From Oscillospiraceae bacterium (lineage in GTDB: Bacteria > Bacillota > Clostridia > Oscillospirales > CAG-272), in the NCBI GenBank assembly GCA_015064695.1, contig SVRS01000017.1:1-43807 (forward strand): a stretch of DNA of 43,807 bases. Direction: 5' to 3'. A model generated the notes under the pieces. That model made no database searches. It saw nothing but the letters and a program-made list of their open reading frames with translations, and was not told where the DNA came from. The translations under genes and the position numbers were made by a program. This document shows positions 29,348-38,157 of the stretch, in pieces; position 1 is the stretch's first letter, and each line of letters starts with the position of its first letter.

Positions 29348-30313
29348 TTATCGCTCCTCGCGGTAATAGTTCAATCCCAAGCCGGCGGGAGGCTGATTCT
29401 CGCGCTTGTTTCGGATACTGGTTACGATCAGCACCAGAATGGTTACCACGTAAGGCAACATTTTCAGCAACTCCTTTTGGGCAAAGGTGACGCCGCCGAT
29501 ATAGTTATAGGCAATATACAGACCGCCAAAGAGGAAAGAGCCCAGGATGCTGACATGGGGCTTCCATACCGCAAAGATAACCAGCGCAATAGAAAGCCAG
29601 CCCATAGCATCGATGCAATACTCCCAGTTTCCACCAAGATAATCCATTACGAAGAACAAACCACCCAGACCTGCGATCGCACTTCCTACACAGGTAGCAG
29701 CATAGCGGTAGAGGGTTACGTTAATGCCCATTGCATCAGCCGTAGCAGGATTTTCACCCACAGAACGAAGGTGAAGCCCCAGACGAGTTTTCGTTAAGAC
29801 AATGGAAGCAACGATGGCGATAGCAAGGCTCAGATAGACCAGGAAGCCATAGGATAGGAAAAGCTGTCCAAACCATCCAAGCTTATCGGCAAAGGGGAGA
29901 GCCGCCGTAAAGAAGCGACTTCCGCGTTGGAATGATACGAATTCCAATTGAGAAATAATATAATTCGTCACACCCACACCAAAGGTGGTCAGTGCAAGGC
30001 CCGTTACATTTTGATTGGCACGGAGCGTCACGGTCAAAAAGCTGTAAATCAAGCCCATAAGTGCTGAACCCAGCAGGGAGCAGAGAATCGGGATGATTAC
30101 GGCCGGGAGAGGGCTCATTTGATCGTAGCTATCCAGCGAGGAGGTATACAAGGATTCACCCAAGCACCCGCAAGCAGCGCCAACACACATGATACCCGGA
30201 ATGCCCAGATTCAAGTGTCCGGATTTTTCCGTAATGATCTCACCCGTAGAGCCAAGCAACAGGGTAATGCCCAAACGGATGGTACTGGTCAGAAACGTTA
30301 AAAGCAAGGTCAT
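29348..30313 (-). CDS. BMP-type nucleoside ABC transporter permease (second subunit)
   Basis: A 321-residue polytopic protein with about ten hydrophobic helices. The family features are LGSTGEIITEKSGHLNLGIPG at the N-terminus and GENPATADAMGINVTLYRY in the ABC-coupling loop, as in the NupQ/YufQ subunit of BMP nucleoside importers. With the subunit encoded upstream it forms the channel for purine nucleosides such as guanosine. The ribosome binding site AAAGGAGG lies in the end of the upstream permease gene, two bases from its stop. It is the last gene of the four-gene operon and ends before the hairpin at 29255. Confidence 0.9.
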   Translation of the reverse strand: MTLLLTFLTSTIRLGITLLLGSTGEIITEKSGHLNLGIPGIMCVGAACGCLGESLYTSSLDSYDQMSPLPAVIIPILCSLLGSALMGLIYSFLTVTLRANQNVTGLALTTFGVGVTNYIISQLEFVSFQRGSRFFTAALPFADKLGWFGQLFLSYGFLVYLSLAIAIVASIVLTKTRLGLHLRSVGENPATADAMGINVTLYRYAATCVGSAIAGLGGLFFVMDYLGGNWEYCIDAMGWLSIALVIFAVWKPHVSILGSFLFGGLYIAYNYIGGVTFAQKELLKMLPYVVTILVLIVTSIRNKRENQPPAGLGLNYYREER

Positions 30314-30315
30314 GA

Positions 30316-31434
30316 TTATTTCGCCTCCTTTGCTTTATGGCGGAATACAATCTTGTAATTCAAGAAGAACTCACAACCAATAATAAAGAACAGGATAATG
30401 CCCGTGATGATATCCGAAATGGAATCATTCAAGCGGAACTGTGTAACGATATTGAAGGAGCCTCGCTTCAGAAAGGCAACCAGGAAAGCCGTAAGGGTCA
30501 TATAGAGAGGGTTAAATTTACCCAGCCAGGATACCATAATGGCCGTAAATCCTCGGCCACCTGCGGTAGCGGTACTGATCGTATGGTTCGTACCGCCAAC
30601 CAGCAACAGTCCCGCCAAGCCACACAGAAGGCCCGAAATAAACATGGTACGGATGATAACCTTTTTGACGTTTATACCAACGTAGCGCGCCGTATTCTGG
30701 CTTTGACCAACCACGTTGATCTCATAGCCCTGCTTGCTATAGCGCAGGTAGATATACAGGATGACCGTAAGGATCGCGACGACCAGAATATTGGGAAAAT
30801 AGGCGGAGGGACCGAAGGCGGGAAGACCGAAGTTTTTCATGGGACGGAGAACGCCCGAGCCATCCTTTGCCCAATTACAGAGTGCAAACAATACGATCTG
30901 CGTAGCAATATAGTTCATCATCAAGGTGAACAGGGTTTCGTTGGTGTTCCATTTTGCCTTGAACAGCGCGGGAATCAAGCCCCACACGGCGCCGGTCAAA
31001 AGGCTGGCCAACACCATGACGATCAGAAGAACGGGGTAAGGCACCTTTCCACCCAGGTAGAACATGCAGGCTGCCGTAGCCAATCCACCCATCAGCACCT
31101 GACCCTCGGCGCCGATATTCCAAAACTGCATTTTGAATGCGGGCGTTACGGCCAGAGAAACGCAAAGAAGAACGGCCAATTCCTGCAAAAGCATCCAAAT
31201 TCGACGCTCGGTACCGAATGCACCGTCAAACATAGCCTTGTATACCTGGAGCGGATTCTTGTGGCTAAGGAGCGTGATCAATACTGCACAGATGATCAGA
31301 GCCGCCAAAACGGCAATCACGCGGATAGCCCACGCCTTGTACCACGGAATGGAGTCACGTTTGACAATATGGAAAAGGGGCTCGTGAACAGAGGCTGTCT
31401 GTTCCTTCCCTTTCCGATTCACACTTTGGTTCAT
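30316..31434 (-). CDS. BMP-type nucleoside ABC transporter permease (first subunit)
   Basis: A 372-residue polytopic protein with a basic cytoplasmic N-terminal tail of about 35 residues and about ten membrane helices. It has the NupP/YufP features NPLQVYKAMFDGAFGT, PAFKMQFWNIGAEGQVLMGG and GQSQNTARYVGINVKK (coupling loop), and GGRGFTAIMVSWLGKFNP. It pairs with the other permease as the transmembrane core of the nucleoside importer. Its ATG overlaps the TGA of the ATPase gene (ATGA at 31431-31434), so translation is coupled. AAAGGAGA is inside the ATPase gene. Confidence 0.9.
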   Translation of the reverse strand: MNQSVNRKGKEQTASVHEPLFHIVKRDSIPWYKAWAIRVIAVLAALIICAVLITLLSHKNPLQVYKAMFDGAFGTERRIWMLLQELAVLLCVSLAVTPAFKMQFWNIGAEGQVLMGGLATAACMFYLGGKVPYPVLLIVMVLASLLTGAVWGLIPALFKAKWNTNETLFTLMMNYIATQIVLFALCNWAKDGSGVLRPMKNFGLPAFGPSAYFPNILVVAILTVILYIYLRYSKQGYEINVVGQSQNTARYVGINVKKVIIRTMFISGLLCGLAGLLLVGGTNHTISTATAGGRGFTAIMVSWLGKFNPLYMTLTAFLVAFLKRGSFNIVTQFRLNDSISDIITGIILFFIIGCEFFLNYKIVFRHKAKEAK

Positions 31435-33026
31435 GAGGATACCGTCTCCTTTCCATTGTTGGCGGATTTTTGGATCTTATCTGCAGTGGCGGATTTCGTC
31501 ATCAGCAAGCCGATCTCTCGCTTGTCAGCAGTTTTGCCGTCCACGATCCCGGCGATGCGACCGGACGCAATGACCATGATCCGATCGCACAGAGCCATCA
31601 GCACGTCCAAATCCTCGCCGACAAAAATAACAGCCGCACCCGATTTCTTTTGGGCATTCAAGAGATGATAGATTGCATAGGACGAATTGATATCGAGGCC
31701 GCGAACGGGATAGGCGGCCATGAGAACGGTGGGAGAGGAGGCAATTTCACGTCCCAAAAGAACCTTTTGTACGTTACCGCCCGAGAGACGGCGTACCGGA
31801 GTGGTTGCACTGGGCGTCGCAATTTCCAGGCTTTGAATAATCTCCTCTGCAAGATCACGAGGCTTTTTCCGATCCACAAACATGGAATGTCCGCGACGAT
31901 AGCTCCGGAGCATCATATTGTCGATGATATCCATATCTCCGACAAGTCCCATTCCCAATCTGTCCTCCGGAACGAAGGACAATCGAACGCCGAGATCTCG
32001 GATTTGGAGAGGCGTCTTAGACCGCAGCTCGACCGCCTTTTCTGTTTTGGGATCGAAATACGTAATTTCGCCGCAATCCAAATTCTGCAGACCGGCGATA
32101 GATTCCAGTAATTCCCTCTGTCCGGAGCCGGCAATTCCCGCAATACCGAGTATTTCTCCCGACCGCGCAGTAAAGGACACATCGTCCAAAAGCTTGATGC
32201 CTTCCCTGTCCGTACAGCTGATATGGGAAACAATCAAGCGATCCCGGGGATTTTCGGGTTCAAGTCGTTCAATATTCAAGCTGATCTTTTTACCCACCAT
32301 CATTTCGGTCAGCTGATTTTCGTCGGTTTCCGCGGTATTTACCGTAGCAATATGCTCGCCGCGGCGGAGAACCGTAACGCGGTCAGTCAAAGCTAATACC
32401 TCATGCAGCTTATGTGTGATGATGATGATGGATTTTCCGTCATCGCGCATGCGACGGAGAACCGTGAATAGCTTTTCGGTCTCCTGGGGAGTGAGTACCG
32501 CTGTAGGTTCATCGAGGATCAGAATGTCCGCGCTTCGGTACAGGACCTTCACGATCTCCACCGTCTGCTTTTCGGAAACGGACATTTCGTGGATATTTTT
32601 TTTGAAATCCAGCTGAAAGCCGTAACGATCGATCAATGCCTCTACCTTTTTCTGAGCCTCAGCCATGGAGGTTTTCTGGCCGTCCTTTACGCCAAGAACA
32701 ATATTTTCGGTGGCATTGAAAACATCTACCAGTTTAAAATGCTGATGTACCATGCCGATCCGATGGGCAAACGCATCCTTGGGTGAGCGGATCACAACCT
32801 CTTCGCCATCTACGAAAATCTGCCCCTCATCGGGATAGTAAATACCCGAAATCATATTCATCAGAGTCGTTTTTCCGCAACCGTTCTCACCGAGAATCGC
32901 CAGAATCTCTCCCCGATATACCGTCAGATCTACGTTTTTGTTGGCCACCACGCGCCCAAAGGTTTTCGTAATGTTTCGCAACTCGAGCGCAATCTGCTTT
33001 TGATTTTCAACTACAGCAGTCGACAT
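31431..33026 (-). CDS. BMP-type nucleoside ABC transporter ATP-binding protein
   Basis: A 531-residue protein with two ABC domains in tandem, as in NupO/YufO and sugar RbsA-type ATPases. The first (about 12-245) has Walker A GENGCGKTT, the signature-like MSVSEKQTVE and Walker B ILILDEPTAVL. The second (about 270-510) has a degenerate Walker A GIAGSGQRE, the signature LSGGNVQKVLLGRE and a Walker B in which the expected DEP is changed (AAYPVRGLD), as is normal in this family. The start at 33026 is chosen for GGAGGT five bases upstream; an earlier in-frame ATG lies inside the terminator region. It powers import of nucleosides captured by the lipoprotein encoded upstream. Confidence 0.92.
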   Translation of the reverse strand: MSTAVVENQKQIALELRNITKTFGRVVANKNVDLTVYRGEILAILGENGCGKTTLMNMISGIYYPDEGQIFVDGEEVVIRSPKDAFAHRIGMVHQHFKLVDVFNATENIVLGVKDGQKTSMAEAQKKVEALIDRYGFQLDFKKNIHEMSVSEKQTVEIVKVLYRSADILILDEPTAVLTPQETEKLFTVLRRMRDDGKSIIIITHKLHEVLALTDRVTVLRRGEHIATVNTAETDENQLTEMMVGKKISLNIERLEPENPRDRLIVSHISCTDREGIKLLDDVSFTARSGEILGIAGIAGSGQRELLESIAGLQNLDCGEITYFDPKTEKAVELRSKTPLQIRDLGVRLSFVPEDRLGMGLVGDMDIIDNMMLRSYRRGHSMFVDRKKPRDLAEEIIQSLEIATPSATTPVRRLSGGNVQKVLLGREIASSPTVLMAAYPVRGLDINSSYAIYHLLNAQKKSGAAVIFVGEDLDVLMALCDRIMVIASGRIAGIVDGKTADKREIGLLMTKSATADKIQKSANNGKETVSS

Positions 33027-33075
33027 GAATACCTCCAATTTGGTTTTTTTCACGCTGTTCAAAAAAGCAAAATTT

Positions 33076-33110
33076 GCAAATAGCCTGAGCGGAAAACTCA
33101 GGCTATTTGC
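33076..33110 (-). terminator. Stem-loop between the binding-protein and ATPase genes
   Basis: A perfect 14-bp stem (33076-33089 with 33097-33110) with a 7-base loop, followed on the minus strand by T-rich sequence. It stands between the binding-protein and ATPase genes of one operon, where partial termination would give more binding protein than transporter. Confidence 0.78.
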
Positions 33111-33127
33111 GTTGAATGTTTGAGAAA

Positions 33128-34366
33128 TCAGAACTTCTCGTTTACCAGGGTAATGCCGTCGATCTTCAAAGCGAAGTAGGGAGCGGAGCGGAACTTCGAC
33201 TCGAAGAACACGCCGTTCTCAATCACCTCGGTATCGGGAGTGAATGCATCATCGGTATCCACGTCAGCCTTATAGGAGGTCAGCTTCTCACCGTTTACAG
33301 TAAAGTTCTTGGTATCGAAAACATGGAGAGTACCGGCCTTCAGCTGATCCTTAGCACTGTCGATCGCTGCCTGAGTACCCTCAGCGGCAACGTTGGTGTT
33401 AATTGCGGTCAGCAGAACGGAATCGGTAGCCAAAGTACCGGTCCAGTCATCAGCAATTGCCTCGCCCTTGATGACCTGGTTGATCATATACTCATAGTAA
33501 GGAGCCCAGTTGATACGGGAGGATACGATAAAGGTGCTGGGGCAAGCTTCCTGGGTAGAGCCGTTGTAGGAAACGTTGGGGATGCCGGCCTCCTCACAAG
33601 CGGAGGGAGCGCCCATGGAGTCAGCGTGCTGGCTGATGAGTTTGCAGTTGCGAGCGATCAGAGCCTTAGCTGCCTCGTTTTCGGCAGTAACGTCATACCA
33701 GCTACCGGTGAACTGAACGTCCATGGTAACGGTGGGGCATACGGACTTAGCGCCCAGATAGAAGGAAGTGTAACCGGAAATAACCTCTGCATAGGTGAAA
33801 GCGCCAACGTAGCCGATCTTGGCTTCTTCGGCGGAGAACTCACCGTTAGCGATCATCTCGTTCAGCTTCATACCTGCAGCAATACCTGCCAGGTAGCGGC
33901 CCTCGTAGATGGAAGCGAAAGCATTGTGGAGGTTGTTCAACTCAGAGGTATGTGCAGTAGTACCGGTAGCATGGCAGAACTGAACCTCGGGATGATCCTT
34001 AGCAGCAACGGCCAGGAACTCCTCGTGACCAAAGCTATTAGCAAAGATCACATCACAACCCTGATCAACCAGATCCAGCGCGGCCTCGGTACACTCAGCC
34101 CCCTCGGGAATACCGGTCATCATGATAATCTGGTCATCTCTAAGACCCAGCTTAGTCTGAACCTCTTCTACACCCATCATGAAGTTCTTGTCATACGTGG
34201 ACTTTTCGTCGTGCAGGAAGATGAAACCTACCTTGATTTCTTCCTTGGCAACGGGAACGAGCTCTTCACCGGCAGGGTTCTTGGAGGGCTCGTTGCAGGA
34301 AGCAAACACAGCCATGCAAGACAAAACCAGGATCAGAGTCAATGCGAGAGATACGATCTTCTTCAT
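33128..34366 (-). CDS. BMP-family (PnrA-like) nucleoside-binding lipoprotein
   Basis: A 412-residue lipoprotein of the BMP/PnrA family. The signal peptide ends at a lipobox-like FASC, giving lipidated Cys24, although VLSC (Cys17) is a second option. The mature part begins KVGFIFLHDEKSTYDKNF, followed by GVEEVQTKLGL, and carries the family patterns CDVIFANSFGHEEFL, EGRYLAGIAAGMKL and IGYVGAFTYAEVISGY. It captures purine nucleosides outside the cell for the ABC importer encoded downstream. The start at 34366 has AAAGGAGAAAG upstream; ten upstream in-frame residues are not needed. The promoter is at 34445-34473, and the leader of about 70 bases can form a small hairpin (GTCTG with CAGAC) near the ribosome binding site. 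Confidence 0.9.
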   Translation of the reverse strand: MKKIVSLALTLILVLSCMAVFASCNEPSKNPAGEELVPVAKEEIKVGFIFLHDEKSTYDKNFMMGVEEVQTKLGLRDDQIIMMTGIPEGAECTEAALDLVDQGCDVIFANSFGHEEFLAVAAKDHPEVQFCHATGTTAHTSELNNLHNAFASIYEGRYLAGIAAGMKLNEMIANGEFSAEEAKIGYVGAFTYAEVISGYTSFYLGAKSVCPTVTMDVQFTGSWYDVTAENEAAKALIARNCKLISQHADSMGAPSACEEAGIPNVSYNGSTQEACPSTFIVSSRINWAPYYEYMINQVIKGEAIADDWTGTLATDSVLLTAINTNVAAEGTQAAIDSAKDQLKAGTLHVFDTKNFTVNGEKLTSYKADVDTDDAFTPDTEVIENGVFFESKFRSAPYFALKIDGITLVNEKF

Positions 34367-34444
34367 TTCTTTCTCCTTTGTGTCTGATACAGACAAAAAT
34401 ATTTATGTACAGCGCCTACGGCCGGACATCAAAAAAGCTTCTTC

Positions 34445-34473
34445 ATTTTAGCACATTTCACAGAGAAAAACAA
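34445..34473 (-). promoter_or_regulatory. Promoter of the BMP nucleoside importer operon
   Basis: Minus strand TTGTTT, 17 bases, TAAAAT. Confidence 0.6.
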
Positions 34474-34575
34474 GAGACAGATGTGACAATATGTCTTTTT
34501 TTGTCAAGAAATGTTTTATGGATATTCATCAAAACGTTTCTCGATTTCTTCCCGGCAAATCGCGGCCGGAATTAC

Positions 34576-35148
34576 TCAGATAAAAACGATGCCTTCCTCA
34601 ACGCTCATGGATTTAATTTTTGCCAAGGATTCCACACGAACGCCGCGTGCGCGAATCTCCTCGCCGCCCTTCTGGTAGGTTTTTTCGACGAAAACGCCTG
34701 CGCCGACAATGGTTGCCCCTGCCTGCTCGCACAAATCGATCAGACCGTGAAGAGCTTGTCCTCGAGCCAGAAAATCATCGATCAAAAGCACGCGATCATT
34801 GGGCCCCAGCATGGCCTTGGGAATCACAGCGGCATGATCCGTTCCGTGGGTAAAGGAGTGGACATTTGAGGAATATACTTCCCCCGTCATATTGTTGCTT
34901 TTCGATTTTTTGGCAAAAACCACAGGTACGTCAAACGGGATAGCGCAAATGCACGCCAATCCGATTCCTGATGCTTCGATCGTCAAGATTTTATTAATAC
35001 CCGCATCCTTATAGAGACGGTAAAACTCCTTGGCCAATTCGCTGATAAAGCAAACGTCGATTTGCTGATTGAGGAACATACCAACCTTCAATACGTCTCC
35101 GTCCTCAATAATGCCATCCTTGCGGATACGCTCTTCCATAAGCTTCAT
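34576..35148 (-). CDS. xpt: Xanthine phosphoribosyltransferase
   Basis: A 190-residue type I phosphoribosyltransferase. The PRPP loop is VLLIDDFLARGQA, and the Xpt features MKLMEERIRKDG, the LNQQIDV turn, TIEASGIGLA, FAKKSKSNN and VHSFT are all present. It salvages xanthine and PRPP to XMP for GMP synthesis. It lies just upstream of a BMP nucleoside importer on the same strand but in its own transcription unit, with a 210-base gap, so purine salvage and uptake are grouped. The promoter is at 35211-35239. The leader is only about 55 bases, too short for the guanine riboswitch that controls xpt in Bacillus. Confidence 0.93.
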   Translation of the reverse strand: MKLMEERIRKDGIIEDGDVLKVGMFLNQQIDVCFISELAKEFYRLYKDAGINKILTIEASGIGLACICAIPFDVPVVFAKKSKSNNMTGEVYSSNVHSFTHGTDHAAVIPKAMLGPNDRVLLIDDFLARGQALHGLIDLCEQAGATIVGAGVFVEKTYQKGGEEIRARGVRVESLAKIKSMSVEEGIVFI

Positions 35149-35210
35149 GATGCTTCCCTACCTTTCCATACGTACCGAATCGATCACCGGTAAATTTATA
35201 TACGAGAATT

Positions 35211-35239
35211 ATTATACACGATTTTTGTCGGAAATGCAA
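35211..35239 (-). promoter_or_regulatory. Promoter of xpt
   Basis: Minus strand TTGCAT, 17 bases, TATAAT. Confidence 0.75.
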
Positions 35240-35295
35240 TAGTTTTTTCAGAAAACTTTATCGCCAACGCATTTTTTCTCCCCGGTCATATCATC

Positions 35296-35324
35296 TTGAC
35301 AAATCCGATACTGTGTGCTATAAT
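35296..35324 (+). promoter_or_regulatory. Promoter of tmk
   Basis: TTGACA, 17 bases, TATAAT, about 30 bases before the ATG at 35357. Confidence 0.88.
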
Positions 35325-35356
35325 AGGGGCACATAAAAAGAACACGGAGAATCATC

Positions 35357-36007
35357 ATGAAAGCTGAAAACAATCTGCCTCATCGTCCTCTGTTCATCGT
35401 CTTTGACGGCATGGATGGCACGGGAAAAACCACGCAGATGCGCTTGCTCTGTCAAAGGCTTTGCGAGTCAGGTATTCCTACTGAATTAACCGCAGAGCCC
35501 TCCTCCTCCCCCGACGGTCAAGCTCTGCGGCGTGCTTTGTCCGGGGATACGCCCATCAATAACAGCCGCATGGCTGCTATGTTTCTACTGGATCGGATCG
35601 GACATAATGCAGAAATCGAGGCCCTTCTGTCCGAAGGAAAGACCGTTATTTCGGATCGCTACTACTATGCATCCATGGCGTATCAAGGACAGGGTGACGA
35701 TTTCCAATGGGTTGCCGACATGAATTTGAATTGTCCTCATATCCGTAAGCCTGACGGATGCATTCTGTTGGATATGTCCCCCGAGGATAGTATGGCACGC
35801 ATCCGTGCCGGACGCTCGTCTGACCAGTTGGAAATATACGAAACAGTAGCCCAACAAGAGCAGATTCGCGCGCGTTTTGCCCGCGTCGCCGAATATCTTA
35901 AGGATCGGGAGCTCATAATCACGGTCAATGCGGCAGGAACGGTGGACGAGGTTTCCGAGCGGATTTGGCAGGCCTACGAGCGAATCGTTTGGGCAAAGCA
36001 GGCATAA
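35357..36007 (+). CDS. tmk: Thymidylate kinase
   Basis: A 216-residue P-loop kinase. The phosphate-binding loop FDGMDGTGKTTQ (Lys24) starts near residue 16, followed by the dTMP-binding TAEPSSSPDG, the DRYYYASMAYQG motif with the conserved Asp-Arg-Tyr, and a lid-type arginine segment RIRAGRSSDQLE. The enzyme phosphorylates dTMP to dTDP. It is transcribed alone from its own promoter and followed by two tandem hairpins. The ribosome binding site (ACGGAGA) is moderate. The dCMP deaminase at 27523 acts upstream in the same pathway. Confidence 0.93.
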   Translation: MKAENNLPHRPLFIVFDGMDGTGKTTQMRLLCQRLCESGIPTELTAEPSSSPDGQALRRALSGDTPINNSRMAAMFLLDRIGHNAEIEALLSEGKTVISDRYYYASMAYQGQGDDFQWVADMNLNCPHIRKPDGCILLDMSPEDSMARIRAGRSSDQLEIYETVAQQEQIRARFARVAEYLKDRELIITVNAAGTVDEVSERIWQAYERIVWAKQA

Positions 36008-36017
36008 ACATACAAAA

Positions 36018-36049
36018 AATCGGCAGAGACGTTGCGTTCTCTGCCGATT
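36018..36049 (+). terminator. Terminator of tmk
   Basis: A 12-bp perfect stem (36018-36029 with 36038-36049) preceded by an A-run. The following T-run is short. Confidence 0.75.
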
Positions 36050-36086
36050 AATCCCGACAGATCTTACTGATTTGTCGGGATTTTAC
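36050..36086 (-). terminator. Second hairpin, probably terminating the metallophosphoesterase gene
   Basis: A 10-bp stem (36050-36059 with 36073-36082), with TTTT on the plus-strand side. It lies just past the stop codon of the convergent gene. Confidence 0.7.
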
Positions 36087-36099
36087 TATTCCGGGTGTA

Positions 36100-37950
36100 T
36101 TACTGATTTACGGAATGATAATCCGCAACCAGCTGAATATTGTCGATGTAGACAGGCTTGTTCAGCTCCGAGGATTCAGAGGGAGAGAAATAGAAGTAGA
36201 TACCTGTGACGGCAGTATCCGCCTGGAGATTCACACCGCCTCTGCGGATCATATACTCCAAGGGGAATGCAAACCAACCCTTATATCCCTTCACCGAGCT
36301 ATCCTGGTCAGCACCGAAGCAACCGTCGCCGCCTGTGCTCATAGTGATCCATTCATCGCTTCCCTCTGCTTTGTAGTAGAAGGGCGAGAGGTCGTCGTGG
36401 TTATCGGTACGGTAGGGATTATCGTTGACATTGTTGGCCAAGAGACCGAAGCCGGCTTTCCGGAAGTCGATATCGTTTGTTGACATATCCATCCAAACCA
36501 CCAGGTACTTGTTTTCGCCAACGGTACCGGGATCTGCAATATCCCAAATGATTTCGGTATTATTGGAGCCAGTCCAGGTCGTACGGTACGCAGCCAGCGC
36601 ATTGGAGCCATCCAAGCCCATCCCTTCTGCGATCTCGGCTTTTCCGCCGTTATCCGAGGAACCATCGAAGCCGGTGATTTTGAACGAAGGAGCATCCCCT
36701 TCAAAATCCGCCATCACACCCGAAAGAGCAGGCAAATCGGGAGATTCTTCAGGCTCAAAGAGGTACGTCATATAGGTTTGCACGTCAGACGGATCCGACT
36801 CCTTAAGAACGAACATACGGGTACCGATAGGGCCGCCGTAGGTGGTTGTAGTCACAGTGGAAGCATAGCAGAGCTTGATGCCGCCGTAATTGACCATAAA
36901 ATCGTTGACGTGGTCGTGACCGCATATAACTGCTTTTACGTCTCCGCGCTGACGGAGCTGCTCAAAGAGACCGGAATTATACGCAGAAGAGCAAACCGCC
37001 TCGTTTCTGCTTCCCGCAGAATCGGCACTTCCCACATGGTTTTCCCAGGCAGAATAAAACTCCTGCAGAGGAATGTGGAAGGACATAATACCGGGAATCT
37101 TATGACCAAGCTGGGATTCCATCAATTCGGATACCTCTCGATACCACTCGATCTGATCGAAATGGATGTAATCGTATCCCGTACCGTCATATCCCTTATA
37201 GCCGGTTATCCCCTGAGGGAAAAAGGCCTGCTTGTCCTCGTCGGAAAGGTAGCTTCCCGAATCAATGCCCCAAAGAACAAATTTCACTTCGTCATCCGTA
37301 GAGCCGTAAATGGGAATAACGTAGTTGCCCACGCCCGTAAGTGCTTTTTCGGTATCCTTGGACAAGCAGTAATCATAAGATTCATAGACTGTCTGCTGTT
37401 CTTCCATGGAAAACTTCATTTCACCATCATGATTTCCGAATACGTGCATCCAGTAAATTCCCTTAGTTTCCAACAGCGAGGTCAAGGATTTCAGGGCTCG
37501 CTGGAAGGTCTTTTGGTTTTCAATGGAGCTATCCACCACGTTATCACCGTTCAGAATCACAAAATCCGGATCTTCCTTGTCGATGATCTTACGGATATAG
37601 CCGATCACCTCACCGGGCAGGCCACTTGCGGGAATGTGAAGATCAGAAAGGATCATAACCCGGAACTCTCCGTTCTCGTCAAAGCGAAGGTCCGTCTTGT
37701 TGGAGAAAAGCTCCTCCAAGCGGGCTTTTTCGGGGGCTACGGTTTCAATCGTCTCCGTCTCGCTTTCCTGCGCCGCAGTATCCGTCACCGTCATCTCTTC
37801 GTCATGTACTGTATCGGTAGCTGTATCCGTCACTGCCGCAGTGGTCTCATTTTGGCTTTCAATCGGTTGATCCGAGCTATTGCAGGCCGTCAGACCGGCC
37901 AGCATGGAGCAACACAAAAGTGCAATCAACAATTTTCCGTTCCGTTTCAT
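36100..37950 (-). CDS. Calcineurin-like metallophosphoesterase lipoprotein
   Basis: A 616-residue surface protein. The signal peptide ends at LTAC, giving lipidated Cys23, and is followed by a Thr/Glu-rich linker (about 36-75). The metallophosphoesterase domain (about 95-415) has the motifs SDLH (Asp103, His105), GDN (Asp136), GNHD (Asn173, His174), a later MSFHIP histidine and GHDH, forming a dinuclear metal site. A C-terminal beta-rich domain (about 440-616) may bind carbohydrate. It probably hydrolyses phosphoesters outside the membrane. The start at 37950 has AAAGGAA 11 bases upstream. It is divergent from the GH27 gene with well separated promoters at 38018 and 38096, and could support the same substrate use. 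Confidence 0.88.
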   Translation of the reverse strand: MKRNGKLLIALLCCSMLAGLTACNSSDQPIESQNETTAAVTDTATDTVHDEEMTVTDTAAQESETETIETVAPEKARLEELFSNKTDLRFDENGEFRVMILSDLHIPASGLPGEVIGYIRKIIDKEDPDFVILNGDNVVDSSIENQKTFQRALKSLTSLLETKGIYWMHVFGNHDGEMKFSMEEQQTVYESYDYCLSKDTEKALTGVGNYVIPIYGSTDDEVKFVLWGIDSGSYLSDEDKQAFFPQGITGYKGYDGTGYDYIHFDQIEWYREVSELMESQLGHKIPGIMSFHIPLQEFYSAWENHVGSADSAGSRNEAVCSSAYNSGLFEQLRQRGDVKAVICGHDHVNDFMVNYGGIKLCYASTVTTTTYGGPIGTRMFVLKESDPSDVQTYMTYLFEPEESPDLPALSGVMADFEGDAPSFKITGFDGSSDNGGKAEIAEGMGLDGSNALAAYRTTWTGSNNTEIIWDIADPGTVGENKYLVVWMDMSTNDIDFRKAGFGLLANNVNDNPYRTDNHDDLSPFYYKAEGSDEWITMSTGGDGCFGADQDSSVKGYKGWFAFPLEYMIRRGGVNLQADTAVTGIYFYFSPSESSELNKPVYIDNIQLVADYHSVNQ

Positions 37951-38017
37951 AATTACGTCATTCCTTTCATTACGAGAGCAGACAGGCATACTCTGGCCGC
38001 TTCAACTTTCCTCTTTT

Positions 38018-38046
38018 ATTATACTTGAATCATGCTTAAATGTCAA
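38018..38046 (-). promoter_or_regulatory. Promoter of the metallophosphoesterase gene
   Basis: Minus strand TTGACA, 17 bases, TATAAT. Confidence 0.88.
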
Positions 38047-38095
38047 GTTTTTTCGGATATTATTTATATTTTTTCAAAAAAAATTCCGCACGTTA

Positions 38096-38124
38096 TTGAC
38101 AAACATATCAAAATAAGGTATAAT
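38096..38124 (+). promoter_or_regulatory. Promoter of the GH27 gene
   Basis: TTGACA, 17 bases, TATAAT, about 35 bases before the ATG at 38158. Confidence 0.88.
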
Positions 38125-38157
38125 TGAAACATCCTAAAAAACTAAGGAGATATGATT

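Noticed and set aside
30337..31668. Long open frame antisense to the permease and ATPase genes
   Set aside because: It spans two genes of a well supported operon, and its composition is typical of antisense shadows.
34476..34507. Short inverted repeats upstream of the BMP operon promoter as an operator
   Set aside because: The arms are only five bases and occur in AT-rich sequence, so they cannot be told from chance.
34505..34520. TTGACA on the minus strand near 34507 as a second -35
   Set aside because: No acceptable -10 is found 16-18 bases downstream.
35149..35210. Guanine riboswitch upstream of xpt
   Set aside because: The transcribed leader is only about 55 bases and lacks the conserved junction sequences.
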